Positions 11,554 to 22,985 of a stretch of DNA of 64,000 bases are shown here, piece after piece; position 1 is the first letter of the stretch; each line of letters begins with the position of its first letter. The notes under the pieces were generated by a model that was not told where the DNA came from, made no database searches, and worked only from the letters and a program-made list of their open reading frames with translations. The translations under genes were made by a program, and so were the position numbers. The DNA lies in NCBI GenBank assembly GCA_051294375.1, contig CM119271.1, positions 6,294,698-6,358,697 of the forward strand, in the 5' to 3' direction. This stretch comes from Paraspadella gotoi. Taxonomy: Eukaryota; Chaetognatha.

Positions 11554-12472
11554 AATAAATAAAGATCGCGATTGAATAGAAGAAAAAAATAAATGGCGCA
11601 GATGACGATGACGTAAACGACGACGATAACAACGACGACGCGTTTTCTTTCTCTTTTGACGTCACGCACGCCAGGAAAGAAGAGATAGAGAGAAAAAGAA
11701 AGATGGAGAGAAAAAAATATTTGATTTTAGGATTTCTCTGTGGAAAAAAAAATGGTGGAGAACGAGTCACCATTTTATACGTTTTAGAATTATTATTACA
11801 TACGAAGCAAACCGCTTCAGTCCACTCTATCATTGTCTTTCTCGTCTCTTTTATCTCTTTCCTTCTCATCCTTCCACCATTTCATTTTCTTTTCTCCTCC
11901 CTCCTCTATCTCTTTCCTTCTCATCCTTCCTCCATTTCCTTTTCTTTTCTCCTCCCTCCTCTATCTCTTTCCTTCTCATCCCCCTCGAAATTTCCTCGTA
12001 ATTCCTCTCAGCCTCTCTTCCCGCGCTTCGTCGAATCGCGATCGAAATTCGATTCGAACTAAAAACATGCATTTCATTTAGATTCCACTGTTCTTTTTTT
12101 TTTCTTTTTTTTTTTCTCCGGTCGATCGCTGCGCACCAAGCGACTCTCATTCGTCCCCGAACTAATGAACAGCGTACTTGAAATTTGTAAACAAATAAAG
12201 GAGATGCGTGGGGAGTTTGATAATGGTTTTTTTTTTCTTTTTTTGGTACACTGTGAGAGAACAAACAAGATAAGAACGTAATATGAAAGATAACCGAGCG
12301 AGATGAAGTTTGGCCTGAAAGACAAGAGAGAAAGAATGAGTGAACAAAGATAAGGAGAGAAGGAGAAACGAAAGACCACGGGAAAGAAGACAATAATGAA
12401 AACGATGAAGAAGGAACGACACTAGGCGTGCCGTTCAAGAAAAAGGCACAAACAAAAGCAAGGCAGAGGCAA

Positions 12473-12476
<4 letters not shown>
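11554..12476. other. Low-complexity sequence, no supported gene
   Basis: Contains a minisatellite-like run at about 11,838-11,985 in which 'CTCTTTCCTTCTCATCC' followed by pyrimidine sequence recurs three times with a period near 60 bp. Homopolymer-rich sequence follows. No frame looks coding. Confidence 0.5.

Positions 12477-12477
<1 letters not shown>

Positions 12478-12548
<71 letters not shown>
12478..12548. repeat. (GA)n microsatellite
   Basis: About 70 bp of GA dinucleotides within purine-rich sequence. Confidence 0.95.
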
Positions 12549-12554
<6 letters not shown>

Positions 12555-13080
12555 AATTAAGCGTCTTAAAATAGACAAGGAACCAAGGCGAGACTCAGCT
12601 TAAGTCGCCAAAAAAAGATCCCGAGAAAAGAAAAAGAAAAAGATTTAAACAAAAGAGAAGGGAGTAGAAAAGAGGATCTCGCTAAAAAAAAAAGGAGAAC
12701 CGAAAATAAAAATGGCGGATGTAAAATGTGGCGGGAAAAAAACAAAAAAACATTGGCGTAGTTTTTCTCTCTCTCTCTCTCTCTCCCCGCTTTTGTTTTT
12801 AACTTTGGGACAAAAAGGAAAACAGAAACAAAAGGGAAAGAGAGAGATTAAAGCAGAAAAGAGGGAGAGAGAAGAAAGAGAGAGGCGGAGAAGAGAAAGC
12901 GACTTAACAATTATGACCTTAAGAAGCGAAGGAGAGACAAATGCCTAATGGTCTGATGGAAGCAAAATAGCCTGAGAGCTTGAAGAAGCAAGTTTAGTTT
13001 AGTCATTAGTCATTGGTCTTTAAAATAGTATTTGAAAAATTGAAAACTCCTTCTAAGAGCCAACGATCATAGATTACTCC
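12549..13080. other. Purine-rich sequence, no supported gene
   Basis: A/G-rich with short GA and CT blocks. An open frame at 12,712-12,948 is made of Lys/Arg/Glu and Ser/Leu low complexity. Confidence 0.5.
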
Positions 13081-13089
13081 GTCGTGAAA

Positions 13090-13312
13090 TGTATGTAGTC
13101 GGGCATTGCCTTAGTTTACCCCGCCTATAAGCATGACACCTTCAGTTGTGACCCGGTGGCTCATTGAGTAAAGCCATCAGCCTTGGGGGCGTGCAAAACC
13201 CTGAAGCCTGGTTCCAAGCCCAGGACCCGTTCCATGGCTCCTGAGGGGGCTCAGAAGTTACGGATAGTAGTCTTCAGCCCACTTAGCGCCTTATCCACAT
13301 GTATCCCTACTT
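13090..13312 (+). repeat. tRNA-derived SINE-like element, internally deleted copy
   Basis: It starts with 'GTAGTCGGGCATTGCCTTAG', has an A-box-like 'GGTGGCTCATTGAGTAAA' at about 13,155 and a later 'GCCTGGTTCCAAGCCCAGG' (B-box-like GGTTCCAAGCC). It ends in 'CTTCAGCCCACTTAGCGCC' and 'TTATCCACAT'. Compared with the full copies at 46,372 and 57,269 it lacks roughly 110 bp between CCATCAGC and CTTGGGGGCGTG, a segment that in those copies holds a second B-box-like sequence. Pol III boxes plus dispersion support a SINE; no poly-A tail or clear target-site duplication is visible. Confidence 0.65.
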
Positions 13313-13559
13313 TTCCGACCGGCCTTTATTCAAGTCTTTTCTTTTCATTTCTTTTCGATGCAGAGTCGTGAAGTGAACAACATCACCAAAAGTTAATTTT
13401 AAACTGATATTGTCTCTCGAAGCATCTGTCACTCGGGATGAAAAATAAGGCCTCCAGATCAACGCTGATGAAGAAGGAAAGGAAAAGATAATGTATCATT
13501 AATGAAAAAAAGCCGGAAAAGACGGGGCGAAAAGCCAAAGCGGGATATGTTGACTGACG

Positions 13560-14600
13560 AGAGAGAGATCAGCGAGAGAGAGAGAGAGAGAGAATGACGG
13601 GGGATGGGGAGAGGAGAGATGATAGGACGAGAGAACGAATGAGAGACGGAGAAGAGAGAGACAGACCACGAAGGAGCAGCAATCCAAGTAGAGACAAGAA
13701 AGACAGGACGACTAAGGAAACAGACGAGAGGAGAATTAGGACTAGAGAGATAGATGAGACAGAGAGAGATTTGAGAAGAAAGAGCAAGAGAGATGGAGAA
13801 AAAAAAAAACCATGAAAAATGGAAAGAGAGGCAGTTGTGAAAATTTTGATGGCTTGATGGCGGTTGAAGAGAAGTGATGAAGGATGTGACGAATGCGATG
13901 TGCTTACTTTAGCGGTTGATGTGGGTAAAGCCAACGGAGATTATCGAACGTGCGAATGCGAAATAACGAAATTACGACATGACGCTGATCCGGGGATGAC
14001 TAGTGACGGCCACTGGGAAGAGATGAGAGAGGAAGAGAGAGAGACGAGAGACGAGAGAGAGAGAGAGAGAGAGATGAGAGAGAGGAGATAAGAGGAGAGA
14101 AGGGAGATACAAGGGCGGGGAGACGGGGAAGGGGGGGCGGGAGAGAGACGGCAGAGGGAGAAGAGCAGAGGAGAAGGGGGAAGAGAGAGATGAAGGAGGT
14201 GAGAGAAAGCGAGCAGGGATGAGAGAGAGAGAGAGAGACGAGAGAACAGACGGGGGGGAAAGAAAGAGGCGTCACAAGAGTCAGGAGGCGATGTGAAGGG
14301 AAAGATGAGAAGAGAGAGCAGAGTGCAGATTACGGGAGAGAGTCAAAGAGAAGATACTAGGAGAGACAGAGACAAAGACGAAAAAGAGTAAAAGGAAAGC
14401 CAAAAGAGAAAGATATGAAAACATCCTCTAAATATAGAGAGAGAGAGAGAGAGAGACTGAGAGATAAGAGAGAGAGAAGGAGAGAGAGAGAGAAAGAGAG
14501 ATAGAGAGAGAGAAGAGAGAGTAGAGAGAGAGATGATGAGAGAGAGAGCAGAAAACGAGAGAGAGAGAGAGAGAGAGAGACGAGAGAGAGAGAGAGAGGA
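13560..14600. repeat. Degenerate GA-rich domain
   Basis: About 1 kb of purine-rich sequence made of broken GA arrays, densest at 14,040-14,085 and 14,430-14,600, with G-runs near 14,125 and 14,660. Open frames on both strands are Arg/Glu or Ser/Leu low complexity. Confidence 0.8.
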
Positions 14601-15000
14601 ATTCGGTTGATTATTCGACGGGAAAGACGATGACGTCGTCAGCCGCCACTTCGATCCTGCTCGAGGGGGGGAGTGGGCGGACTGAATAGGGGGTGGGTGA
14701 CGAGAAGGCGGGGGGCGAGGTGATGGAGGCGGGCGAAAAGGGCCATATACGAACCAAGCAATTAACTGCGGGTGTCAAGCCATGGGCGCATGACTGACTT
14801 ACAAATGGAAAAAGAAAAGTTGCCAATCGACGGACACAAATACCAAACAAAAAAAAAAAGATCATGAAGACATTAACAAATATTACGAAATCTCAGAGTG
14901 TAAACAAAAAAGTTAGAATGGAAAATGTATTGGCCGAAACTTTTTGCTTTTTTTTAGTTATGGAATTTTAGAAACGATTGTATGATGAAGAAAAGAAAAA

Positions 15001-15045
15001 AAGAAAGAAAGAAAGAAAGAAAGAANNNNNNNNNNNNNNNNNNNN

Positions 15046-15076
<31 letters not shown>

Positions 15077-15078
15077 AG
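15001..15078. repeat. (GAAA)n array with a 20-N gap
   Basis: GAAA units on both sides of a 20-base run of N at 15,026-15,045, so the array is collapsed or unresolved. Confidence 0.9.
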
Positions 15079-15629
15079 GAAATGAAACCTGGAGCGAAAA
15101 AAAATTTTTAAAAATAAAAATAAATCAAAAATATAAAAAAAAATTGTAATCGACTTTTGCTCAAATTTCCATCCAAATGTTTCCTATCGTTTTTCTTTCA
15201 ATTTCTCCTCTAGATTTATTCCTTTTTTTTTAAATTCATATTTATTATTTAGTTTAACATTAATTCTTAGGATTTTCCTTTTCGAGTGCTGAGTCAAAAC
15301 TCGTTCTTAAACCATATTCTGTTGTTGAATTAAGAAGTTGATAAAATCAACTTAGAAGTGGCGCGGTATCGCTACTGGCAAACTCACTGCAATCTCCTCA
15401 CGCGCGATCCAGATTCTTACCAATCACGTAGCTTTCTCACGTGAACTGTCTCTCTCTCTCTCTCGTCGCTTCACATCCCCCCTCTTTCAAAATGGAGGCC
15501 GATTCTTTCAAAATTGCGACGTTTTAGAAGCTCGTCCCGGGGAAAATTTCAAAGGAACTCCAATATGCAAATGATGATTAAAACATCAACAAAACTGCGA
15601 CTCGTCGAAAGGAAATTTCCATGAAAAAT

Positions 15630-15690
<61 letters not shown>

Positions 15691-16095
15691 TCTCTCTCTC
15701 TCTCTGTCTTTAAATACGACGCTGAAAACCTAATGAACCCCTGGGTTAATTAAAGAAATCCCGACGGGGCGTCCCGCGTTTATTTTCCAAGACTTTTTCT
15801 TTTCTTTTTTTTGTTCTTCCACCTTCATTCGGATTCCATCTTTGATAAGAATTTTTTCACAAATTGAATTTTCTTTCATTGATTTTCATCGGACGATAGA
15901 GTCTCTCTCTCTCTCTCTTCGATAAAAAAAAATTATTTTAAAAATAAATTAAATTCAAGTAAAAATCTTTTTCTTTCGTTGATTGTTTAAAATATTTTAT
16001 TTTTCATTAGGAAATTTAGTATTGGAAAGGCATAACAAATTTTTAATAAATTTTCTTTGCTCTTATTAGAAGAACAAGAACGGTAATTTCAATGT
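15079..16095. other. AT-rich sequence with CT arrays, no supported gene
   Basis: (CT)n arrays at about 15,450-15,464, 15,636-15,706 and 15,901-15,920. A GC-richer patch near 15,360-15,440 contains CACGTG at about 15,439 but no coding frame. Confidence 0.5.
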
Positions 16096-16241
16096 GTTGC
16101 GCCGCAGTGACTTTATTTTCACGTGATCACATGATATGACTTGACATGACATGACTAAAAAACTTTTTTGCCCATGTATTTATGACAATCACTGCATCTT
16201 TTATTTCTTATAGTTTTATGATTTCTTGAAGGCGGCGCAAG
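16096..16241 (+). mobile_element. Small MITE-like element with GTTGCGCCGC ends
   Basis: Left end GTTGCGCCGCAGTGAC and right end GCGGCGCAAG are imperfect inverted repeats 146 bp apart; the interior has TCACGTGATCACATGATATGAC. The same element in opposite orientation lies at 41,467-41,620. The similarity also runs about 17 bp outward past the GTTGCGCCGC end (AACGGTAATT..AATGT), so the true border may be outside the given span. It has no coding capacity. Superfamily not assigned; no clear target-site duplication. Confidence 0.65.
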
Positions 16242-17218
16242 CAGTCCCTTAGATTTGAGGTTATTTTCTGGACCGACCGACAGACAGAATTTCGTACCTC
16301 TGTGTACAAAAACTGTACATTAGACGTTTGAGCCGTCAGTTTTATTCAAGTTTACCGTATCTATAATATAAAACAAATTTTCAGCATAATGAAACGAACA
16401 TAAATTTTTTTTCTATTTTTATGGCAGTAATTTGAAGATTTTAGAATTCCATTTCAGTGTAAATTTACTATTTTTTAAAAGATATCCTCTGACCCATTGA
16501 TTCTTCTCGTGTCGTAACTTTACTCAGTTCGTCGAGTCTCATCCAAACTCGATGATATTAAAAAAAATCTAAAAACGATTTTTTTTCCCTTTTTTTTCTT
16601 CCCTCGCGACTTTTGCGATCCTAACCTTTGACCCCAGGGTCCCATCAAAGCGACCCGAAGACGGGGCTGTAGCCAAAGTCTCCCTCGGGGACGCCGCTTC
16701 GATCGCCTCTCTCTCTCTCTCTCTCTGTGCTTCGGAGCATTTCCCCATCTCAAGATGATGATGAGAAGAGCAAAAAAAAGGATGGAGGCTGGAGCAAGTA
16801 AGCACGGTTCTGCACTGGAGCGAGGCATTGAAGGAGCAAAGCTCAGTGGCGGGACGGGACGGACTCATAAACAAACAACAACAACATAAAAGTCTCACAC
16901 TCCATTTTTCACTCGATTAATTTAGTTTTATCGATTTCGGATTTCCAATAATTTAAGCTCGAATATTTTAAATATATACTAGATTTTCGATGAGTTTTGA
17001 AAATAATCACGGGGCTCAGAAATATTTAGTAATAATTCAAAGGGGTTTCTCATCATTAATAAAAGGTAAAATCCCGTCAGTAAAGTTTTAATCGGTTTTG
17101 AAAAAATTATATATTTATAATTTCCTATATTTTACTTAATTTTAACGTTTACTTATGTAGTAATTTATTTTCGTTACCTACCAGTACCTACCACTACTAG
17201 CTTCCTTGGACAGAAAAG
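16242..17218. other. AT-rich sequence, no supported gene
   Basis: A GC-richer patch at about 16,600-16,870 holds a short (CT)n but no convincing reading frame. The rest is A/T-rich. Confidence 0.5.
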
Positions 17219-17515
17219 GTTAGTCCGAAAAAAAGGGACACAAATGATATCGGTAGCGGAGGCAAAGAAAGAAGAAAGACACTGGACAGTGGACACTCGA
17301 CAGTAGACCTCGCAATTTTTGAAAACTGTTCCCTTTACTTTTGAGAAAACCACTCGGACGGAAATGCTCGCATAATTTTTTCTCAACGTCGTTTCCAGTC
17401 AACATTCTCTCTATGCTTAATCTTCCAATAACCCAACCCTGTTTACCCAATTCTTTCATCTTTCTTTGCCCCCGCTACCAATATCATTTGTGTCCCTCTT
17501 TTTTTCGGCCTATCC
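17219..17515. repeat. Imperfect inverted repeat, arms about 50 bp
   Basis: The left arm at about 17,219-17,272 (GTCCGAAAAAAAGGGACACA..ATGATATCGGTAGCGGAGGC..) is the reverse complement, with few differences, of the right arm at about 17,458-17,515 (GCTACCAATATCATTTGTGT..). The loop is about 190 bp. It could be a non-autonomous DNA element or a local inversion duplication; no target-site duplication is evident. Confidence 0.6.
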
Positions 17516-17740
17516 TTTCCTTTCTATTTTCTTCTTTGCGACTTCTCTTCGCTTCCTTTTATCTCTTCCACTTTTTACTTTTTCCTTATATATATGTATA
17601 AGTATAAGTATATAACTATATATATATATACAGTTGTTTACAAGCATTATTAAATTATCATTTCGTTCAATAAATAATCTATCTTGACTAGACCAATTTC
17701 AGCATCCCACAAGCTTCCAATATTTTAATTTTGCCTTCTA

Positions 17741-17945
17741 TACTTACCGTACCTCCTTTCCTTCTCTCTTTTCTTTCCTCCTCCTCTTCCCCTTCCTCCT
17801 CCACTTCCTCCTTCTTTCCCATCTCCCTCTTCCTCCCTCCTCCCCTCTCAGCCCTTCTCTCTTTTCATTCTCCTCGCTCATCACTCATATCTCTATCTTC
17901 ATAACGCTCTACACTCCTCTCCTACTCTTCTCCTCTCCTCGCTGG
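17741..17945. repeat. Pyrimidine-rich tract
   Basis: About 200 bp almost entirely C and T on the plus strand. Confidence 0.7.
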
Positions 17946-18054
17946 CAGAAAAGAGGCAGTACAATATCCCTCCCTTTAATGCGAGGAAGGAGAAGAGAGA
18001 ATATGAAAGGAGAGAATAGGAGAAAGAAAGATGAAAAAAAAAAGAGAGACGAGA

Positions 18055-18317
18055 AGGAATAAAAAATTTAAGGGGGAAACCAGTATTGTGTCGCTTCGAA
18101 GAAGAGAAGACAATTTTTCGCTGGCGAGGTCGGTCGGTGGTTCCTTCCTGCCCCTCCAGTCGGCTCGTCCCAGCCTCTCCTTGGACAAGTGGAACCGCGC
18201 GGAAAACTCTACGGACACAACATTCCGGATCCAATAAGTTGAATGCATCTTCTACATTCTTGTAATTTACACTTTTATTAGATACAACGAGGCGTTCATA
18301 CTTATCTCTCATTCCTC

Positions 18318-18361
<44 letters not shown>

Positions 18362-18585
18362 TCCTCTCACCCCCCTATACTTCAACATGCTGTCCTTATC
18401 AACCAGTTTGTCCCGAAGCTTTCTCTCTCTCTCTCTTCTCTCTCTCCTCTCTCTCTCTCTCTCTCCTCTCCTCTCTCCTCTCTTCTTCTCCTCTCTTCTT
18501 CCCTCTCTTCTCCTCCACCACGCACGTATTGGTCCTCAACCGAAACACAATCGCCAAAAAGGCAATGAGACACAATCCTCCTTTT
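18055..18585 (+). repeat. Local duplicated segment, copy A (direct)
   Basis: Contains 'GCCTCTCCTTGGACAAGTGG', a GGAAAACTCTACGGACAC block, 'CAGTTTGTCCCGAAGC' and degenerate (CT)n. It reappears at 18,611-18,729 in part and inverted at 18,755-19,290, with many one-base differences. It ends directly at a 25-N gap. Confidence 0.75.
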
Positions 18586-18610
18586 NNNNNNNNNNNNNNN
18601 NNNNNNNNNN
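18586..18610. other. 25-N gap
   Basis: Exactly 25 N, like the gaps at 18,730, 22,986, 28,646, 46,715 and 57,612. All of them lie beside duplicated sequence. Confidence 1.
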
Positions 18611-18729
18611 AAGTCGGTCGTCCCCCAGCCTCTCCTTGGACGAAGGGAAGGCCGCGCGGAAAACTCACGGACACGAAATTCCGGGATCCAAAGAGTTGAA
18701 TGCGATCTTTCTACATCTTGGGTAAATTA
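18611..18729 (+). repeat. Local duplicated segment, partial direct copy between two 25-N gaps
   Basis: About 119 bp matching 18,150-18,275 (CCAGCCTCTCCTTGGACGAA and following) with scattered indels. It is flanked by 25 N on each side. Confidence 0.75.
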
Positions 18730-18754
18730 NNNNNNNNNNNNNNNNNNNNNNNNN
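18730..18754. other. 25-N gap
   Basis: Exactly 25 N. Confidence 1.
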
Positions 18755-18941
18755 AGAAGAGAAGAGAGGAAGAAGAGAGAGAGAGGTAGGAGAGGAGAGA
18801 GGAGAGAGAGAGGAGAGAGAGAGAGAGAGAGAAGAGAAAGCTTGGGACAAACTGGCTTGAGTATGGACGCAGTTTGAAGTATAGGGGTGAGGTGAAGAGA
18901 AGAGAGAGAGAGAGAGAGTAGAGAGAAGAGAGAGAGAGAGC

Positions 18942-18974
<33 letters not shown>

Positions 18975-19290
18975 AGAGATGAGAAGAGATAAGTATTGAA
19001 CGCGCTCGTTGATTATCCCGATAATAAAAAGTGTAAATTTTAACCCAAGATGTAGAAAAGATCGCATTCACTCTATTGGATCCCGGAATGTTCGTGTCCG
19101 TAGAGTTTTCCAGCGCAGGCTTCCACCTTGTCGTCCAAGGAGAGGCTAGGGGACGAACCGACTTGGCACGGGGGCAGGAAGGGAACCACCGAGACCGATC
19201 CTCCGGCCCCCGTAACGCGAAACAATTGTCTTCTCTTCTTTCGCATAAGCGAAGACACAATACTACTCGGTTTTCCACCCTTAAATTTTT
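18755..19290 (-). repeat. Local duplicated segment, inverted copy
   Basis: Read on the minus strand it follows 18,055-18,580: the AATTTAAGGG lead, the 'GAAGAGAAGACAATTGTTTC' block, the TCTCCTTGGACGACAAGGTG and GTAGAGTTTTCC sequences, then CAGTTTGTCCCAAGC and the CT array. Differences are mostly single-base indels. Confidence 0.75.
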
Positions 19291-20618
19291 TTTTTCCCGA
19301 TCTCGTCTCTGCTCTCTCCTCGTTCATGCATCTCTCTCTCTCTCTCTCACGATCACTCAGCCGGGGAAGTCCCACACGTCGTCTTCGTCTCTCTACTCTC
19401 CTCCACCAACGACGTTATTGGTCCTCAACGAAACACAATCACCCAAAGAGCTAATTGGACGGCAAATGAATGGCATTTGCCACTCTCCCTCTCTCTCTTT
19501 CTTTTTATCTCTCACTCCCTCTCTTTCCTCTCTCTCTCTCTGTGTCTAAAAAGACAGTAGGAAACAGAAAACAACGTGGGGAGAAAAAACAATTCATTTA
19601 CTTGGTTCCTCTTCTTAGTACATTATTAAGTATATATTACAATATTTTTACATCTACATAAACTTTTGAGGCGAACCGCTCTTTGGTAACGAGTTCTTTC
19701 TCTAGTTATACCGTAGTCACCCCTGTCTCCTAAGAAGAACTAATACTTTTACTCAAGATGAGTGCTTTTTTTAAATTTTCCCGCTTGACTCTTGAGATTA
19801 ATTTTATTGGTTCTTCAAGTGCCTCCTGCGAAGAGAGAGACAAAGAATGTTACTTACCGGTTACAGCATTAAATGAGCGCATTACAGTAGTATCGCTAAA
19901 AAAGGTGTAAACTAACAGGAATCGAAAGTTTTATGAAATTGGTATACATCCAATATTTTAGTTTTTGCTCGTGAATTTTTTAGAAAATCCAGGACTATGA
20001 AGAAAACTAATAATATTTACATTATATGTTAATATCGTTTTTGTTATTAATCCAAAAAAATAATATTTACATTAAACTTATATTTAAACGAGTTTTAGAC
20101 ATAAAAACTAATTATTAATTTATTTTATTGAATGATTTAATTTTAAACATTCGGTGGAAATGGAAGAAGAGAGAGTTTGAAGATTTCGACGACGAAAAAG
20201 AATTAATCGAAGAGAAGAGAAAAAAGTCGTGGGCGGGACAATGAATGGGGGAAACAACTAGTGGCCGCGCCGATACATTTGTAAATTGCTGTCAACACTT
20301 GTATAATAGTATTATTAAAGTATTAGCGTAAATTTTAAAATTAAAATATAATCTTATTATAATCAAAAACTATCTTTATTTTTTTAATTTTTCCATAAAA
20401 ATGATTAAAAATTTTAAATGAAATATAAAATAAAATTTTATTAAAATTTTAAAATTTATTTTATATTTTTTTAAACTTTAGATAAAATTGTTTTATTAAA
20501 ACATAATATATTTCATTAGTATAGTGAATTGCTAAACATTTACAAAAAAAAAGTCGAACAGGAAGAAAAGAATCAAAGTCGAGAAACTAAACTGAAAGAA
20601 AATTAGAAAAGTATTGGA
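19291..20618. other. AT-rich sequence, no supported gene
   Basis: A piece at about 19,395-19,450 (ATTGGTCCTCAACGAAACAC) repeats 18,528-18,550 in direct orientation. From 19,700 the sequence is AT-rich with no coding frame; 'ATGAAATTGGTATACATCCA' near 19,935 resembles the inverted R1 end. Confidence 0.45.
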
Positions 20619-20839
20619 ATGGAAGTACCAGAGTATAAGATTAGCCGATGCTTCCTCGGAAAGTCGCGTTTGATTTTCGATCGACCACGCCTACTTTTAG
20701 TGACGTTTCCCCTTCGTCTCAAGCGATTCACTGCGTCGGTGATTATTATCTATCATTTATTTCGCTTACAACGTTTTTATTTTTTTTTATCCAAAGTAAG
20801 TAGCGTCAATTATCATTCTCTTTGAAAATCCTTGGGTTC

Positions 20840-20905
20840 GTGGCCTCAATTCATCTCGGAAAGGTTGCAGGATCGAATCCACGGACCGCATAAGAATTGA
20901 GGGAA
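20840..20905 (+). repeat. Possible tRNA-like SINE fragment
   Basis: Contains GGATCGAATCC, a good match to the Pol III B box, about 35 bp after a weak A-box-like GTGGCCTCAATTC. No tRNA cloverleaf can be drawn (the T stem does not pair), so this is at best a degenerate tRNA-derived fragment. The N gap that follows hides the rest. Confidence 0.3.
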
Positions 20906-20923
20906 CGAGCGTGAGGGAAAAGG

Positions 20924-21088
20924 NNNNNNNNNNNNNNNNNNNNNNNNNNNNNNNNNNNNNNNNNNNNNNNNNNNNNNNNNNNNNNNNNNNNNNNNNNNNN
21001 NNNNNNNNNNNNNNNNNNNNNNNNNNNNNNNNNNNNNNNNNNNNNNNNNNNNNNNNNNNNNNNNNNNNNNNNNNNNNNNNNNNNNNNN
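20924..21088. other. Assembly gap (165 N)
   Basis: Run of N followed directly by (GA)n at 21,089-21,121. Confidence 1.
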
Positions 21089-21121
<33 letters not shown>

Positions 21122-21124
<3 letters not shown>

Positions 21125-21974
21125 ACCTCCGACTCCTTCCTCATTTATAATTCAGAAAAGAAACATTATTTTCGAATTTAGCCTTTTTTTTTCTTATGCA
21201 ATGTATTGAAAAACTTATAAAAGCTAAATCTTAAAAAATTAGAAAGCTTATTACTTAAAAAATAAGACGTATTTAAGAATATTTACTATAACAAATCACT
21301 CTCTCCGGCTTTTCTCACAAGTCACAAGTTGTCCGTGAGATTTAAAATTTTTAAATATTCCAAAGTGATGCGCAGCTGAAAAAAGAAAAGAAAGATTGGA
21401 GAAAAAGACTGAAGAGATTAAAGAGAGAGAAAGAGTCGGAATTCTTTTTTTTTCTTTCCGCGCCTTTGAATATCTCTTCCATTTATTTCTTCTAACTACG
21501 ACGTAGGTCCTACGTTTTCAATGAGGCTACCCTATTGTCAATTTACTCTTTCAACCCTCCCGTAATTATCATCTATTATTAAATGCTATCTACTTTATCT
21601 TAGGATTCAAGGCAAAGACCGAAACTGTTCTCGGGAGATTTAAGCTAAATATAAACGGAAACGCGCACCTGCGCTTTTTGAGGCAAAAAAAAACAACAAA
21701 AAAAACAAATGACGCCGTGGAGAAAAAAACAAAACAAAAAACTTAAAGCTAAAGAAATGGATGTAATGTTTTCTTTTAGAATATTAATACTTATCATCCC
21801 TTCTTTTCCTTGTAGTCCTAATTTCGACTCGGTTTTACTCCAAAAAATTGTGTTTTTTTCCCCATTTCTTCATTGTTCCCTATTTTTCTTCGCCCTCGTT
21901 ACTTGATACAGAGGTACAACAGTAAACAGTCAACGGGCCCTTGTGGTTAAACGCCGCTAACAACTCGAAATAGA
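21122..21974. other. AT-rich sequence, no supported gene
   Basis: No coding-like frame, no recognised repeat. Confidence 0.5.
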
Positions 21975-22259
21975 NNNNNNNNNNNNNNNNNNNNNNNNNN
22001 NNNNNNNNNNNNNNNNNNNNNNNNNNNNNNNNNNNNNNNNNNNNNNNNNNNNNNNNNNNNNNNNNNNNNNNNNNNNNNNNNNNNNNNNNNNNNNNNNNNN
22101 NNNNNNNNNNNNNNNNNNNNNNNNNNNNNNNNNNNNNNNNNNNNNNNNNNNNNNNNNNNNNNNNNNNNNNNNNNNNNNNNNNNNNNNNNNNNNNNNNNNN
22201 NNNNNNNNNNNNNNNNNNNNNNNNNNNNNNNNNNNNNNNNNNNNNNNNNNNNNNNNNNN
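21975..22259. other. Assembly gap (285 N)
   Basis: Run of N immediately before a minisatellite, so probably an unresolved array. Confidence 1.
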
Positions 22260-22399
22260 TCTTTCACCTTCCGCCTTCTCCTTGTCCTTCATTCCTTGAT
22301 ATTTCTCTCACCTTCCGCCTTCTCTTTGTCCTTCATTCTTGATCTTTCTTTCACCTTCCCCCTTCTCCTTGTCCTTAATTCCTTGATCTTTCTCTCACC
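22258..22399 (+). repeat. CTTTCACCTTCCGCCTTCTC minisatellite, first array
   Basis: About four units of roughly 38 bp containing CCTTCCGCCTTCTCCTTGTC and CTTCATTCCTTGATCTTTCT. The same array, nearly base for base, stands at 23,700-23,841. Confidence 0.85.
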
Positions 22400-22985
22400 T
22401 TAAGATCAAGGAATGAAGGACAAGGAGAAGGCGGAAGGTGAAGTGAAAGAAAGATCAAGATCAAGATCAAGAAAGGTGAAGGGAAAGTAAAATAAAGATA
22501 AGAATGCGAAAGAAAGATAAAGGAAAAGAAGAAAGATAAAAAAAAGAAGGAAAAAGAGAAGGCGAAGGATTAAGAAAAAAAGGAAAAGGCGTACATAATT
22601 ATAATTAATTAGTACTTTTAGTCGTTTTTCCGATTTAACGACGAAAAAACAAACGAACTACTAAAAATAGAAGTCATGAATCAAGCAAACTAGGATGTGA
22701 AATTAGGAAAGGCGAAGCATATGAGATGTTATGAATGCTAAATATTTAATAAGGGTGGCTAGACTTTATCGTCCAAAACGCAGTCGAGATCCAAACCACC
22801 CAAGGGACCGGCGTAAATTTGCGACTTTGATAGCAAGACACGCATGCGGCGCATGCCACATTCTGCGCGGGGGACGCCGTGGAACAAAAAAAAAAATTTT
22901 AAATTTAGAAAAAATATGGAAATAAAGAAAGAAAGGAACGAATGTAGAGACGAAAGGCCGGAAGCGGGAAAGGGAAAAAAGTTGG
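22400..22985 (+). repeat. Left arm of a large inverted repeat
   Basis: From 22,400 to the 25-N gap this sequence is the reverse complement of about 23,011-23,690. Matching landmarks are 'AAGTCGCAAATTTACGCCGG' on the right against its complement near 22,815, and TTAATTAATTATAATTATGT near 23,485 against its complement near 22,597. Mismatches are few, mostly in homopolymers. No gene is evident in the arms. Confidence 0.85.

Noticed and set aside
10419-11869. Frames of 300-425 codons across 10,831-11,553
   Set aside because: Almost entirely translated N; the rest is pyrimidine-rich low complexity.
20840-20905. A tRNA gene, because of GGATCGAATCC
   Set aside because: No acceptor or T-stem pairing can be drawn; at most a SINE fragment.
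22731-22925. 64-codon Arg-rich frame in the inverted repeat
   Set aside because: Not kept in the other arm, where differences break it.
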